Assembly: GCA_013176395.1 (NCBI GenBank)
Contig: JABMLP010000012.1
Coordinates: 1,178,001 to 1,242,000 of the forward strand
From: Venturia oleaginea
Taxonomy: Eukaryota > Ascomycota > Dothideomycetes > Venturiales > Venturiaceae
Length of the DNA stretch: 64,000 nt
Reading direction: 5' to 3'
Positions 1 through 10,812 of this stretch are shown here, one piece after another; position 1 is the first letter of the stretch, and each line of letters starts with the position of its first letter. A model generated the notes under the pieces. The model had not been told where the DNA came from and did not search any database. It was given only the letters and a program-made list of their open reading frames with translations. A program made the translations under genes and the position numbers.

Positions 1-237
1 ACCACGCGAAGCTCCTATAGGAACGCGCTATTTGAGTCTTACCCTGAGTTACCCAGCTCGACGTCTCAATTGGCACTTGGGTCCGCGTCAGCCGTGTAAC
101 CTGGGCGTTCACGGAATGTGAAGGGTCACCTTCATTTCTTCCTCGCGCCTTGTTCCTTTATAAGTCTCTCCCTTGATTCATCAGATAATCATAATCACCT
201 CATATCTTCTCGTTCCATCTTTATATAACCTTTCAAA

Positions 238-1079
238 ATGGTCAACACACTCTCTTCTTGCCCTCGTCTCTGGCGCCATTGCTGCCACTTTCACCGTCGA
301 GGTTGGTCAAGGTGGACAGGATACCTTCACTCCAAGCACTGTCACCGCTGCTGTCGGAGACATTGTAAGAGACCTGATTCAATCAGCAAAACTGAACGCC
401 TTCTAATTCACTCCAGGTCACCTTCAGGTTCGACGGCCGTCACGATGTCGCTCAGGGCCCATTTGACTCGCCATGCACCTCCCATTCCGGAATTTACAGT
501 GGAATTATGCCTTCTGTACGCACACAGTCCGATTAACGAAAGCGATTGCATTCTAACTCATTACAGGGTGAATTCTCCGTGAAGATCAATTCCACAGACC
601 CAATCTGGTACTACTGCTCCGTCAGCAACCATTGCCAGAACGGTATGGTTGGTGTGATCAACCCACCATCCGGTGGCGACTCCCTCAGCTCCTACAGTTC
701 CGCAGCAGCCAATGCTGGTCGATCTGTCGCCGGTAGCGGTGTGTCTGGAGGTATCGTGGGCTCAAACGGTGCCTCCTTGTTCGGCGAATCTGGCTCAGCC
801 TCCTCCACGGCCTCTGGATCAGCTTCATCTGCCTCAGCCAGCTCTGCCTCATCTGCTTCATCTGCTTCATCTGCTGCCTCATCTGCTTCATCTGCTGCCG
901 CTTCTTCTGGATCTGCTGCCGCTCCCTCTGCTACAGGATCAGCTACCCGCACTCCGTCCGCCGGTACCTCAGCTACATCATCTGGTTCTTCTACCGCGAC
1001 CTCATCCAGTGCAGCGGACCACGTCAAAGCTTTCGGATATGCCGGTGTTGCTGTCATCGCCGCTGCCATCATGGCATAA
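238..1079 (+). CDS. GPI-anchored serine-rich cupredoxin-like extracellular protein (start uncertain)
   Basis: Secreted cupredoxin-like protein, probably cell-wall or plasma-membrane attached. Exons run to 364, 417-515 and 567-1079; introns 365-416 and 517-nt-region 516-566 have GT/AG ends and restore one frame. The reading frame shows a hydrophobic secretion segment ending LVSGAIAA, a beta-sandwich (TFTVEVGQGG...FTPSTVTAAVGDIVTFRF), and a type-1 copper-like site: H in GRHDVAQ, then YYCSVSNHCQNGM (Cys, His, Met). A Ser/Ala repeat (about 790-900) leads to a Ser/Thr stalk and a hydrophobic tail VAVIAAAIMA typical of a GPI signal. The well-placed ATG at 238 is in the +1-shifted frame relative to the secretion segment; the only upstream ATG in the correct frame is 173, which gives an odd 22-residue extension. 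Either a 1-nt indel lies in 241-265 or translation starts at 173. Family call is firm; start and functionality are not. Confidence 0.75.
790..900 (+). repeat. Ser/Ala codon repeat inside the cupredoxin gene
   Basis: Imperfect tandem repeats of tctgcttca/tctgcctca encode SAS/SAA blocks. All frames stay open here, which produces spurious antisense reading frames. Such stalk repeats commonly vary in length between strains. Confidence 0.8.
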
Positions 1080-1738
1080 GCATGTGAGCGGTAACGAGTT
1101 CGATTTGGGCAAATTTAAGATGAGCATTAGGTGGCTAAAATGGGGACAAACTGTATTTTTTATTTCTCTGATTCGATTCCAGCAAGTACCCACGATTCAC
1201 ATCTCGGTCCTCTTCTTTCCCGGTCTTTTTCCACCAGTTTTCTTCCCACCATATGAATTTGCAGGCCACGAGTTAAGCGGGACATGACAAAAAGGACTGG
1301 GTAATTTGTAAACACAGCCCACTACATTAACAGAAATACTTAGTCGAAACATATCCTCCCGACCTAAGGAGCCTTATACTGTTCCTTACTATGCTAACAT
1401 TAAACTCACACCTTTTGGTCGGCTCATGTTTACGGCCATGAGCACCTTCAGACCCTGCTACGAGTCTCTGACACAAGAAGAGGCTTAGCTATAAGATCAA
1501 GCACCAATATTTTCGATTGGGAAGCGAGACGTTCCTCCATATATCAGGAAACCGGTTCCGCGGGCCCGAACGTCCTCGAAGAGACCATCCTATTCGCCAA
1601 ACACAATCCCACAAATAGGCTTAATCCTCTCAAACGTTATTCCGGCTCCCAGCGACGTTGCTACCAGAACCCATTTGAGGACGCCACACCTCAAATAAGC
1701 CTTACTTGGACATTGATCCCGAGACGGACCCGGAATAG
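1080..1738. other. intergenic, nothing recognised
   Basis: 3' flank of the cupredoxin gene followed by mixed sequence with frequent stops in all frames. No gene, repeat or RNA signature seen. Confidence 0.5.
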
Positions 1739-2071
1739 CTTGAGAATATAATCCTTGACGCACTGGAATCTCATTTCCTTGACCTTTGCGAGAGATCTGA
1801 GAGAGCTGTTGGAGGGCTTTTTAAACATTTGGATGGCAATTGGGTGTCCAGTCCTGAATGGATTGCAGAGAGTGTGAGGAATGGGATCCCGGTTTATGAC
1901 GACTGGGATTTTGTCAGGGTGAAGAGTTATGATTGTGGATTGGGTTTTATGAGGAAGATGGGAGAGGAGTGGCAGTGGAGAGGGGAGAGAATGGAGGATC
2001 CGTGGGGATATTACAAGGGCGGTGATATTGTTGGGAAGCAATACTGGCGGAGAACGTATGGGGTAATTTGA
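1739..2071 (+). pseudogene. possible BRCT-like gene remnant
   Basis: An open stretch with no ATG near its beginning; the frame opens after a TAG at 1736-1738. It encodes GLFKHLDGNWVSSPEWIAES and then VRNGIPVYDDWDF, resembling the C-terminal half of a BRCT domain (the W-V-x-S-P-E-W-I then S-x-x-x-G-x-x-V pattern). It continues with charged residues and ends GKQYWRRTYGVI. No upstream exons could be joined. I read it as a fragment or relic; a terminal exon of an unrecognised gene is possible. The assignment rests on a short motif and is tentative. Confidence 0.25.
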
Positions 2072-2803
2072 ACGCTTGATGAGTTTGAACTCTATATTCT
2101 GGTTTGGAGATTGAGGCGGTCACCTTGATCATACTTGGTGTTAAGTTCAGAGGTGAGGAGTGGTCGTATCCTGGTCTCTGTATGCTTTTGGTTGGAGCAC
2201 GTGAGATTGAGACAGTACCGTGAAGGCCCATCTTTTTGTAACAGAGATCAGCTAATAGCAAAGAATTTTGAGAAGACAGACATCAGTCTTGCTATTCTCG
2301 ATAGAAAGGTCATCAGCAGAGGGCGGTAATGATGCGGAAGGAACCCCGGACCTTGGCTTAGCAGCGGTGAGGATGGATCTAGATGGACGAGTTTTGAACT
2401 GACCTGAGAAAGCACAATCGCTCACCTTCCATCCACGCTCTTCAGCATGAAACCTTCAAATCGTGATCACTAGCAATCATTTTCTGGGGTGACATGTTCT
2501 GAAATTTCCTGAAATTTATCCATATCAGTCTCGAAGCAGCAAAGCGCAAGTCCAACGAAGACTTCAAGGAAGGTTCCGAATGGTCAAGGTGCACCTGTTC
2601 TTTCCTTCCCTAATTGGCGACGCAAGGAGGTGATCGAATAACTTCGCCCCTGGGGCAGGAGTAAATGTAAGGCATCTCCTTCTGAAGAAACATCGAAAAG
2701 GCATCATCAAACCAACATTCCATGCTCGATACTATATCGAGGCCATACGAATTTGTCGATAGCAAAACTTTACCCCCAGCAACAACAACAACCAACAGCA
2801 ACG
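2072..2803. other. intergenic / promoter of the 2804 gene
   Basis: No convincing coding frame. The last 40 nt before the ATG at 2804 are CAA/AAC-rich, typical of a fungal 5' UTR. Confidence 0.5.
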
Positions 2804-3631
2804 ATGCCACATCCTGCCAAGAAGACCTCTGCCACTGCTCTGCCTCCTTGTACCAAAGTAGGCAGCGCCTCGAAGTCGCTAAATAAGACCAAGCCGCAGG
2901 GTACTCTAAAGTCTTCCCAGTCTGATCGAGTGAAATCTACTATTTCGGATTCCGAAGAGGATAGAAGAGGCAGTCCCGTCAAGCGCGCCAGAAGAGGCTT
3001 CATCCCTACACTACCAGTCGAATCAACCAGTGCCGTCGACTTATCATCCAGCTCAGTCTACTCAAACAGCACATCAAGCTCAGTCCACTCAAACATCGAT
3101 TCACCGCCAGTTGGATCAACGGAGGTAGACAGTTCCAAAAAACACGCCAAAAGCCGAGCTGAATCGCCAGTCCCATCTCAATATGGGGAGACGGTGATCG
3201 CATTCAGGGACAAAGAAGTCGCTCCACCCGAAGCCAACCTTCCGGAATCCCCTCTTCCCAGCCTGCCAGACGGAAATTCCAATCCTAACGAAACATTTGC
3301 CCAAAAGAATCTCCGGAAGATGCGATGGAACCGAATGCTAGAAGCCGAACTTCCCTTCCTCGTTGCAGAAGCTCGAACAGAGGTAGCAATGAAGAGGATC
3401 CTCCAGGGAGCACGCGAATTGGAAGAGTTATTCATTAAAGCCATGGAAGAAGACGATGGCAGAACATTGACAAAGGAGGAGAGAGAAGTTCTAATGGAAG
3501 CATCGATGCAGAAATTGCGTGATGCAAATGACCGGTTCGATAGACAATGTCGCATGGACCCCGATGTTGTGGATCTTCATGAGCAAACTGGTGAGGACGG
3601 GTCTCTTTCTGACTCTCAAAGGCTTTATTGA
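2804..3631 (+). CDS. hypothetical protein, basic low-complexity N terminus and helical C terminus
   Basis: Single-exon 275-aa protein of unknown function. I chose the ATG at 2804 because it follows an AC-rich leader; the frame extends upstream only with a non-ATG codon. Residues 1-130 are Ser/Lys rich, with a likely nuclear signal (SPVKRARRG) just after an acidic patch (SDSEEDRRG). From about residue 185 the protein is predicted to be helical and highly charged (NLRKMRWNRMLEAELPFLVA, ARELEELFIKAMEEDDG), which suggests a coiled coil. It has no recognised catalytic or DNA-binding motif. Codon use and open length support a real gene. Confidence 0.6.
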   Translation: MPHPAKKTSATALPPCTKVGSASKSLNKTKPQGTLKSSQSDRVKSTISDSEEDRRGSPVKRARRGFIPTLPVESTSAVDLSSSSVYSNSTSSSVHSNIDSPPVGSTEVDSSKKHAKSRAESPVPSQYGETVIAFRDKEVAPPEANLPESPLPSLPDGNSNPNETFAQKNLRKMRWNRMLEAELPFLVAEARTEVAMKRILQGARELEELFIKAMEEDDGRTLTKEEREVLMEASMQKLRDANDRFDRQCRMDPDVVDLHEQTGEDGSLSDSQRLY

Positions 3632-4149
3632 AGGGAGAATGTGGTTGACTTTTGAACGACATCTTACGCAAGGAGTTGGATGGCATGGTTTTGGATTACC
3701 AGCTGAGCAGTCGCGTACCTGAATTGCTATGGAGCTTTATTATCCAAGAATAAAATTATATGCTCTTCGTCATGTCTCATAGCCTTAATCTGATAAATTG
3801 TATACCGTGAAGATGGCTGTGCAGAACAGCAATGGTCATTTTTGACACGTTTGAAACTTGGAATGCTCTTCTTGAATGAAGGCGGGAAAGGTACGCAATC
3901 ATGTGGGAAATCTATACACCTAGAGAATTGGGCCGTGTTTCGTGGTATGGGTGCCTGCTAGTAAAGTCACAGATTCCTGTCTTCAGAAGGACAAAGGAGG
4001 TTGTGGTTGATGTTGGATGGCTGTGTTAAAAGCGATGATGTTTTCAGACAGGGTACGTCATCTCGACGGTGTTGACTTCTTTACCACACTCTTTGCTTTC
4101 AGCATCAACAACAACAAACTCCATAAATCTTACATAAAAAGAAGCCACC
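3632..4149. other. intergenic / SCS3-like promoter
   Basis: No coding frame of substance. Ends in an AT- and CAA-rich leader directly before the ATG at 4150. Confidence 0.5.
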
Positions 4150-5157
4150 ATGGCGACCCAACGAAAACACGGCTCAACAGATATACCAATCCCGAAAACC
4201 TCAGCACGATCAACAAGACCGGCAATGCGCCAACCCTCAGAAACCTCCCCCTTCCTCCCCACAAGGCTCGAAACCTACCTCCTGGCCATCTACCCAACAA
4301 CGCTAATCCTCGGCTCCATCTTCTCGTCCCTCTCAACCAGCATCCCATCAACCTACAGCGTAGCACACCAATCCTACTACCCACCCTCAACAGCACCCTC
4401 CTACTTCGCCAAAAAGAAAAACATCTTCAACGTTTATTTTGTTAAGAAAGGATGGCTATGGGTTACCATCAGCGCATTCCTCTTTATCTTTACGCATCCG
4501 TCTCTGGGACCAACATTGCAGATTACGAAGAGGAGGGTACAGGCCGCGCTGAGGTATAGTCTGGCGACGTTGCTTTGGACATTCACGACGCAGTGGTTTT
4601 TCGGCGCGCCGCTCGTTGATCGTGGGTTTCGATGGACAGGTGGTGCTTGTGAGGTCGCCGCTGATCCGGTTGCGATGGCGAATATGAGCGAGAAGAAACA
4701 GTTTCTTACAGCGAGCGCATGTAAGATGAATGGCGGCATGTGGAAAGGTGGTCACGATATCTCTGGACACGTTTTTCTACTCATCCTCGGATCGGCACTT
4801 CTGTGGATGGAAATCCTCCCTGCAGTCTTGAAAGCGCAAGGCTTGAATGAAGAGCGCCGTGTCAAAGTCGGCAGTGGAAAGGTCGTCAAAACCCGCTCCA
4901 TCGTCGATGGCACAGTCCAAACAAACGAAGACAAATTGGACAAAAAGCAAGAGGAATACACATCATGGGGTGTCAAAATGGCAGTCGGAGTTGTTGCGTT
5001 AAGCTGGTGGATGTTACTCATGACAGCTGCTTTCTTCCACACTTGGTTCGAGAAGTTCACTGGATTTGTTGTTGCGTTTATGGGTATTGGGCTCATCTAT
5101 TTTGCACCAAGGGGGATACCAGAGCTAAGAGCTATTTTTGGAATGCCTGGATTATAG
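4150..5157 (+). CDS. SCS3: FIT-family (fat storage-inducing) ER membrane protein
   Basis: 335-aa single-exon multi-pass ER protein of the FIT2/Scs3/Yft2 family. Family members are acyl-CoA diphosphatases needed for ER homeostasis and lipid-droplet formation. The sequence shows a short polar N terminus, then hydrophobic segments near 42-62, 101-117, 133-150, 206-225, 278-296 and 303-320. The diagnostic motif GGHDISGHVFLL has the conserved His at 207, and FFHTWFEKFTGF has the second conserved His at 297; these match the two catalytic histidines of the family. The start ATG has a good context (gccaccATGgcg). The loop at 228-270 is charged and longer than in animals. SCS3 versus YFT2 orthology cannot be separated by eye. 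Confidence 0.85.
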   Translation: MATQRKHGSTDIPIPKTSARSTRPAMRQPSETSPFLPTRLETYLLAIYPTTLILGSIFSSLSTSIPSTYSVAHQSYYPPSTAPSYFAKKKNIFNVYFVKKGWLWVTISAFLFIFTHPSLGPTLQITKRRVQAALRYSLATLLWTFTTQWFFGAPLVDRGFRWTGGACEVAADPVAMANMSEKKQFLTASACKMNGGMWKGGHDISGHVFLLILGSALLWMEILPAVLKAQGLNEERRVKVGSGKVVKTRSIVDGTVQTNEDKLDKKQEEYTSWGVKMAVGVVALSWWMLLMTAAFFHTWFEKFTGFVVAFMGIGLIYFAPRGIPELRAIFGMPGL

Positions 5158-5613
5158 GTTTTGGAGGATGCTCTTGTCTTGTTCTTGCATTGTCATCGGC
5201 GTTTTGATCTCTCAACGTTGAAACGCTTTAACAGCATTTAATGAGCTCGTAGATGGACGAATCGTAATACTTTGATGCACCTGTTTACGACAATACCATC
5301 ACGGACCAGTCATTTCTTGCCCCTTTTCGATAGCGAAATGACCTTTACTAGTACTAGCACTGTGTCTAGGAAACCGTCACTGTCCTGATCTCATACCGCC
5401 AGAGGGCATAATTTGTAATAGTCTTAGCTAGCTTCTAGTTGCTGGATATACACGATCCCCATGTGCAATACTTCAGATTCCCCTCCCCAAAAGAACGCCA
5501 ACTCCATCCTGGGAATACTGCCACAGAAAACCGCACTCCCTAGAATGAGGACAAGTATAAAAAAGCGACGTTCGCAACCAAATCTGCCACCACTAGTACC
5601 AGTACCATCAAAT
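5158..5613. other. convergent 3' intergenic region
   Basis: Lies between the 3' ends of the FIT gene (+) and the Rab gene (-). No independent coding potential seen. Confidence 0.5.
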
Positions 5614-6498
5614 CTAACACGCGCAGCTATCCTTCGAATCCACATCCTTTGGCGCTCCCAAATTGACCCTGCTCTCCTCTTGTCTCACAGCCGCAGCACC
5701 ACCCCTCGGCCCTTTCAACTGCGTCTCAGGAATCGCATTCGCAATCGCCGTAAACACCTCCGCAACCCTCTCCCCCGTCTTCGCACTCGTCTCAAAAAAC
5801 AAAAGCCCCTCCTCCTCAGCATAAGCCTTTGCCGTCTTCACAGAAACCTTTCTCGCATCACCCTCTCCACCCTCCTCTTCCGCACCTTCGTCGTCACGTT
5901 CTCCCTCACCCGCTGTTTCCGAATTCCCGGTTCCAGACCCTGGGTTCACGAGATCGAGTTTGTTGCCTACGAGGGCGATGACGATGCCCGGGCTTGCTTG
6001 GCGTTGAAGCTCTGCGACCCAGTGTTGGGCTTTTGTCAGGGAGGAGGCTTTTGTTATATCGTAGACCACCAGCGCGGCTTGGGCGTTGCGGTAGTACATT
6101 GGTGCTAGGGAGGCGAAGCGTTCTTGGCCCGCTGTGTCCCAGATTTCGAACTTGATGGTGCGGGTTGGGAGGTTGCATTTTTGGGTGAGGAAGGCAGCTA
6201 CACAAGAGGACCATCGTGTCAGTGTATCGATCTCGGGATGAGGAGTGTGCTAGTAGAGGAACGAGACAGAGGTGGAAGGCTTGGGAAAGACTAACCGCCT
6301 ATTGTTGGTTCCTTGTTCTCTTGGAAGTCGTTGTTTACAAAGCGCATTACTAGGGAAGACTGATAGAGCTTGTTAGTCCCTATACGAACCTTGGAGAAGC
6401 TGTGAACCATGCCATACCTTTCCCACTGCAGCTTCTCCTAGCAAGACCAGTTTGACACTGCTGCTAGGCTTAGGAGCCGGGCTTGATGAGTCTGCCAT
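5614..6498 (-). CDS. VPS21: Rab5-type small GTPase (Ypt5/Vps21)
   Basis: Early-endosome Rab GTPase, 242 aa from three exons (6498-6418, 6359-6296, 6197-5614). Introns 6360-6417 and 6198-6295 have GT/AG ends and keep phase. GTPase motifs: P-loop GEAAVGKS (21-28), [13 protein letters not shown] effector loop (39-51), WDTAGQERF (68-76), NKLD (127-130), ETSAK (184-188). The effector loop and the [14 protein letters not shown] segment point to the Rab5 subgroup. The C terminus SKDSCAC is a CXC double-geranylgeranylation motif. An acidic Gly/Glu insertion (about 132-163) sits directly after NKLD, as is seen in Rab5 proteins of some filamentous fungi. Rab5 paralogues cannot be distinguished without a tree. 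Confidence 0.9.
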
Positions 6499-7176
6499 TG
6501 CGGTTGTATTGGTTGCTGTTATCTAGGGCGGTCAATCCAAGTGTGACAATGATGAGAAAGTGTCGGTGTCTGCTCGATCGTATGCAGTTCTGCGGCCAGA
6601 TGAGGAGCTTGTAGAGCGTCGGTGTTGTTGAGTAGGTATTCGTTGTGCAGAATTATGTTCCAGGTTGCAGCCTTAGGTGGAGTTGAGAGAGTCGTCATCC
6701 GCGCAATGCCAAGCCAGGCCAATTCGATCGCCCGATAGATCAATTCACGGTGGCACCATAGAATTCTTCACGAGCAAACATTCTACAATCACGCACTTAA
6801 ATCTTGTACGGCATAATAAAGACTTCTTCATATTGATTCAAAAGAGTGTTTCATTGTCTCAGATCATACACACAAGATAGAATAGCTACATAGCTACCTA
6901 AATATTGTTTCAAAATTTCGCTCGTAAATATGCTTTGACCGAAGCGCTCGACGCTCGAGAAGTCTTCCTCACTTTAACCTCAAAAGCCACGAGATTCCTT
7001 CCCAGAGAGGAATGAACCAAGAACTATCTCATCAGTGATAAGGAAACTTGCGGAGACTGCCACGGGTGGAAATTGCGTAGGGTTTGCCTGCTAATGAGGC
7101 TTTAGTCGTAGCGTTGGAAACGGCGTTCGTTAGGCGTTCGCTGGATCGCGGCTGTTATGAGAATAGCCTTGATCGA
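6499..7176. other. intergenic region between Rab and zinc-finger genes
   Basis: Promoter side of the Rab gene and 3' side of the C2H2 gene (both minus). AT-rich in 6780-6960; no gene seen. Confidence 0.5.
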
Positions 7177-8648
7177 CTATTCCTCCATGCTTCCGAACAT
7201 GCCTTCGTCATCCTCGTCGCTGCGGGCACGAGTAGAGCGATGATTGTGATCGTAGTCGTCTTCTTCGGACTCTTCTCCCATATCCACCTCTTTCGAACCA
7301 CGAACGTAAGAAGTTCCTTCTATCCCCTCTGGAACACCAGAGAAAGCGCCTGAAAGATGATTCGCCCTATAGCCAAGGAATTTGGATGGCAGTGGCGGAA
7401 CTGGAGGAATGTCTCCCTGGAGAATTACGGGACCTGTCTTTGGAGTTCCAAAGCTGCAGCTCAATAATCCAACCGCAGCCGCGAGATCCGCATGCTCCTG
7501 AGACTCATCTCCACCATTAACGGAAGTTCCCGAGGTAGTGGGCCGCCCATCATTGCTCCATTGGCGATAGTGCGACATATACGGGCGACTATTGGGCATG
7601 CTCTCCGAAAACACAGATGACTGATAAGATTGCGAGAATGCGCTGCTGTTGGAACTGAACCTTTTCGATTCCAATGGCGAGCGCGTGGCCGCGTAGTGAG
7701 CATCGTCCAGTTGCGGAGGTGGAGTTGTTTCCGCGGAGCTCATCTCGCTGTCTTGAGGATCCGAAGATCCGGACGCAGCTGGCGAAGAGGCATCGCTGTC
7801 AATCGCCGATCCGTCTACATTCATGGCCACAAGCACCGAAGCTGCTTCCAAGAGCTGGACTTGCTGATGCTTGGAAATGAGTAGTTTCGAAGTCAGCTGC
7901 CATTCGGGAGTGTGTTCCCATCTGTTTGTCTCTCGTTAATAAATGCCTCTCGCAAATCATGACTCTGAGTTACGGGTGTTCGAACGTCCTCAATGTGAAA
8001 GTATGTGGGCAGGAGGGTATACTAACAGATGCTTGGTCAGACAGCTGCTGTGCTTGTACCCTTTCCCACATGTTTCACATTTCAATTCGCCACCTTTATC
8101 TCTCTTACTGTCTCCTTTGCGCAGCTGCGACCCGTCGCTTGCACGGCGAGATCTCGCCTTGGTGCTGAAGGTCTCCATTTCTGGAAGGACTTCTAACGAG
8201 GGGCCGTCGGCGATTGCGCTACCATACTTCGCATCGTATGCGCCTTGTCCGAACCCGGAGCCACTGGGAAGGCTGGCAGGTAACGAGCTCTTGGAGCCGA
8301 GGCCAGACTTCCCACTACGTTTGCTCGAGTAACTTGTAGATTCAAAAGTGTTGCCCGAAGCCTCCCGTCCAATGGCTGCAATCGCGGCGGCTTGAGTGGC
8401 AGCAGACGCCGATGTAGATTTCCTACGTGTTACGCGATGGGTGGGGTTGAGCGAACCGACGGAGAGGCTGTGAGAATGCGTCCTGGACTGCATTTTATAG
8501 GCATTGGAGGCAGACGAGCCCACGGACAGGCGATTCTGCGAAGAGGAAGTGCGGTTCAGAACCGTGTCCTAGACGTGGCATGGTGGTGAGCGACATTGTT
8601 CTGAGAGCTTTGATACGGCCGGAACGTATATACCTTGGCTGCGGTCAT
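7177..8648 (-). CDS. single C2H2 zinc-finger protein, putative transcription regulator
   Basis: 422-aa protein from three exons: a 15-nt first exon (8648-8634), 8535-8027 and 7921-7177; introns 8536-8633 and 7922-8026. The tiny first exon is needed because the second exon's frame is closed by a TAG just upstream, and ATGACCGCAGCCAAG then a GTATAT donor restores phase 0. One C2H2 finger is visible: C158-x2-C161-x12-H174-x3-H178 (CETCGKGYKHSSCLTKH, LWEH); the second intron falls between the two histidines. N-terminal 150 residues are Ser/Ala rich with basic patches; after the finger come a short helical segment (LLISKHQQVQLLEAASVLVA), Ser/Pro-rich sequence, and an acidic tail (EESEEDDYD). Likely nuclear. 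Targets unknown. Confidence 0.8.
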
Positions 8649-9930
8649 GGTGAAGTCGGGATAAATATACAAAACGAGTCTTAAGCGCCAACACGTAGTA
8701 GAACGGCGGACTCTCGAGTCTGATCAAACAAATCGTCTGGGAATTTATTGTTGACCGGAGCGTTGGTGAGGAGCACGGCACAACTAAAGCGAGAGAAAGT
8801 GTGCGCGGCAATGCTAAGTCGCCGAGTGGGCTAGACCTCCGAATACGCTGATCTTGCTAGAGAACTCCAATGGCCAGAACGAACAAATGTCTTCGCCGAA
8901 GGTAACTGAATGTTGAGGGAATGTGGTGGAGGAAGACTCGGCAGGCTGGCAAGCTGAAGGCCACAAATTATTATAGCGGGGACGTGGGAGTTGGCTTTGT
9001 TCGACCGAGTGATGGGATTGCTCCTTCGAAACAGTTGTTGTTCCACGAATTCAAGCAATTAACGAAGTAATTAGATTGGGGCTACAAACACGGCCGGCAA
9101 CCAACAGCACTTTGAAGGAAAAAAGTTTTGAAAGCGATGCCAGACAGGCGGAGAAATCTGGTGTCTTTTGACCACAGGTTGGAAGCCAAACAAATCACTT
9201 GACCCTGCTTGCTACCCACAACTGAACCAGAGTTGATCATCGCACCGGCCAGGGGGGCGTCTAGCTGCTCGGGCTGCACTTGGGCCTATCATGTCTTTGC
9301 TTGCGCCATCGACTATTTTCGGTGATGCCTTGGACAGCGCTTGTCTTGTCATGGATGTTGGGGGCCTGCTAGGTGTCTACGCGACACTCTCGGCCCTGAT
9401 GATTGCAGCAAAGTCTACTGGAAATTCAATCTAGGAGCGTCTCGATGCTGGCGAGTAATCTGTCCCGACTGCTCTATCAAACATGGCCGATGTTTTCGGT
9501 GGAGGCCTTGGCCAATTACTCGCCGTCGTCCACAACTGATACGACGACTCCGCATCTCGCGCCCCCCATTCTCGTTGCCGCCGCAGCCTGTCAGCCGCGA
9601 CTGGGAGCGTTTCCGCTTCGGGCGAGCATCTTGGCCCATCCGATCGCATTTGAGTTGAGATTGGACTGAGATTGGACTGAGCCAAAGGACGAGAGACATC
9701 GTTATCACGTACCAACATTGCCCATCAGCCCAACCGTGGAGGGCGCTGCTATTGCCCGACGCCAAAGACATCTTCTCGGGACGCTGCGCCTTCGTGCGAC
9801 CTGTTTGAAGAGTTTCGGCCAGGATGGCTGAAGCTTGAGCATCTGTTCCCGGCCAAATCCCAATCTAATTTGTCCATCAGCCCATGCTCTTTTTGCCCGC
9901 CTTCCCAAATCGCACCGCCTCTCTATCGCA

Positions 9931-9940
9931 TATATATAAA
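9931..9940 (+). promoter_or_regulatory. TATA-like element
   Basis: tatatataaa, a strong TATA consensus on the plus strand. An ATG only 12 nt downstream (9952) is too close to be used from it, so a transcription start would fall near 9965-10000. It could serve a transcript leading into the small frame at 10645. Confidence 0.3.
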
Positions 9941-10644
9941 ATCCCACTGTTATGGATCATGACTGCCGCAAGTACAGCGTTATGACGCAGCTTTGTATTA
10001 CTGAGCGCATTCTTGCTGCTGCCGACAAATTATTGTTTGTGACTTTGGGTCGGTCCTATAGGGCTTTCCATCTCGCTACGATCGGCGCTGACCATTTCAC
10101 TTTGTCCGCTAACAGATCCTGAATCGTCCCGCTTTGTTGGTGCGGGCCTGAACATTCCAATTCTGTCTACAACCAGGCTGTACCCGAATCCATCTTTTCC
10201 ATCTATGAAAAATTATTCTTCCAAAAGAAATAAGGTCCGAACCCTCCACCGACTCCGTGCTCCATCAAATCCATCTGTAGCTCAACAGGTTGGACCGTCG
10301 ATCCCTTCAGCGTGTTGGTCCAGATCAGCGACGGCGGATCATCCACACTGCTGGAATTCTTATTGAACCACTCCATGTCGAATATTTAATCGAGAGAGGC
10401 GTGCTGGGTTGTGCCTCGATCCGAGAAGTTCCATAACTTAACTCTTTGTGGCCCTGTCATTCTTCCATGATTTACCTTCAGCTCAGCCGCCTTAACTTTT
10501 AATTACGCGCACATAATCTTCAGTCCCAGAGAAACGTTGCCTGTGTCTTTCTCATCGCCAATCCGTCAAATGCTGACAAGGCTGAGAGCAAAAGGAGAAG
10601 GGTAGTGTTGGTTCATGAGCTCAGTCCCATCCGTGGGAATCAAA

Positions 10645-10812
10645 ATGGCCGACCTGACCCATTTTTGGCAGGCTATTTCAGGACGGCCAGCTTTATCGAA
10701 GCAGGAGGAGCCCTACAAACGCTTGTCCCTGGGCAGATATCGGAGGAGAAAAAGTGTCGATTCCATCAAGTCCAAGGCAGGGACATACGAGATTATTGCA
10801 AGGTACGGCTGA
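10645..10812 (+). CDS. possible small protein or first exon, function unknown
   Basis: Short frame of 55 codons with a good start context (caaaATGgcc). It begins MADLTHFWQAISGRP and is basic in the middle (RLSLGRYRRRKSVDS), ending YEIIARYG. The last codons overlap a splice-donor-like GCAAG|GTACGG with a gctgac branch-like sequence, so this may be a first exon and not a complete protein. No known family recognised. Support is only composition, start context and the upstream TATA-like element. Confidence 0.25.
   Translation: MADLTHFWQAISGRPALSKQEEPYKRLSLGRYRRRKSVDSIKSKAGTYEIIARYG

Noticed and set aside
692..1072. 126-codon antisense frame opposite the cupredoxin stalk
   Set aside because: Opened only because the Ser/Ala codon repeat lacks stops in all frames; the plus-strand frame has a full domain and GPI signal.
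2753..2803. 17-codon upstream extension of the 2804 gene
   Set aside because: Begins with a non-ATG codon and is CAA-rich leader sequence.
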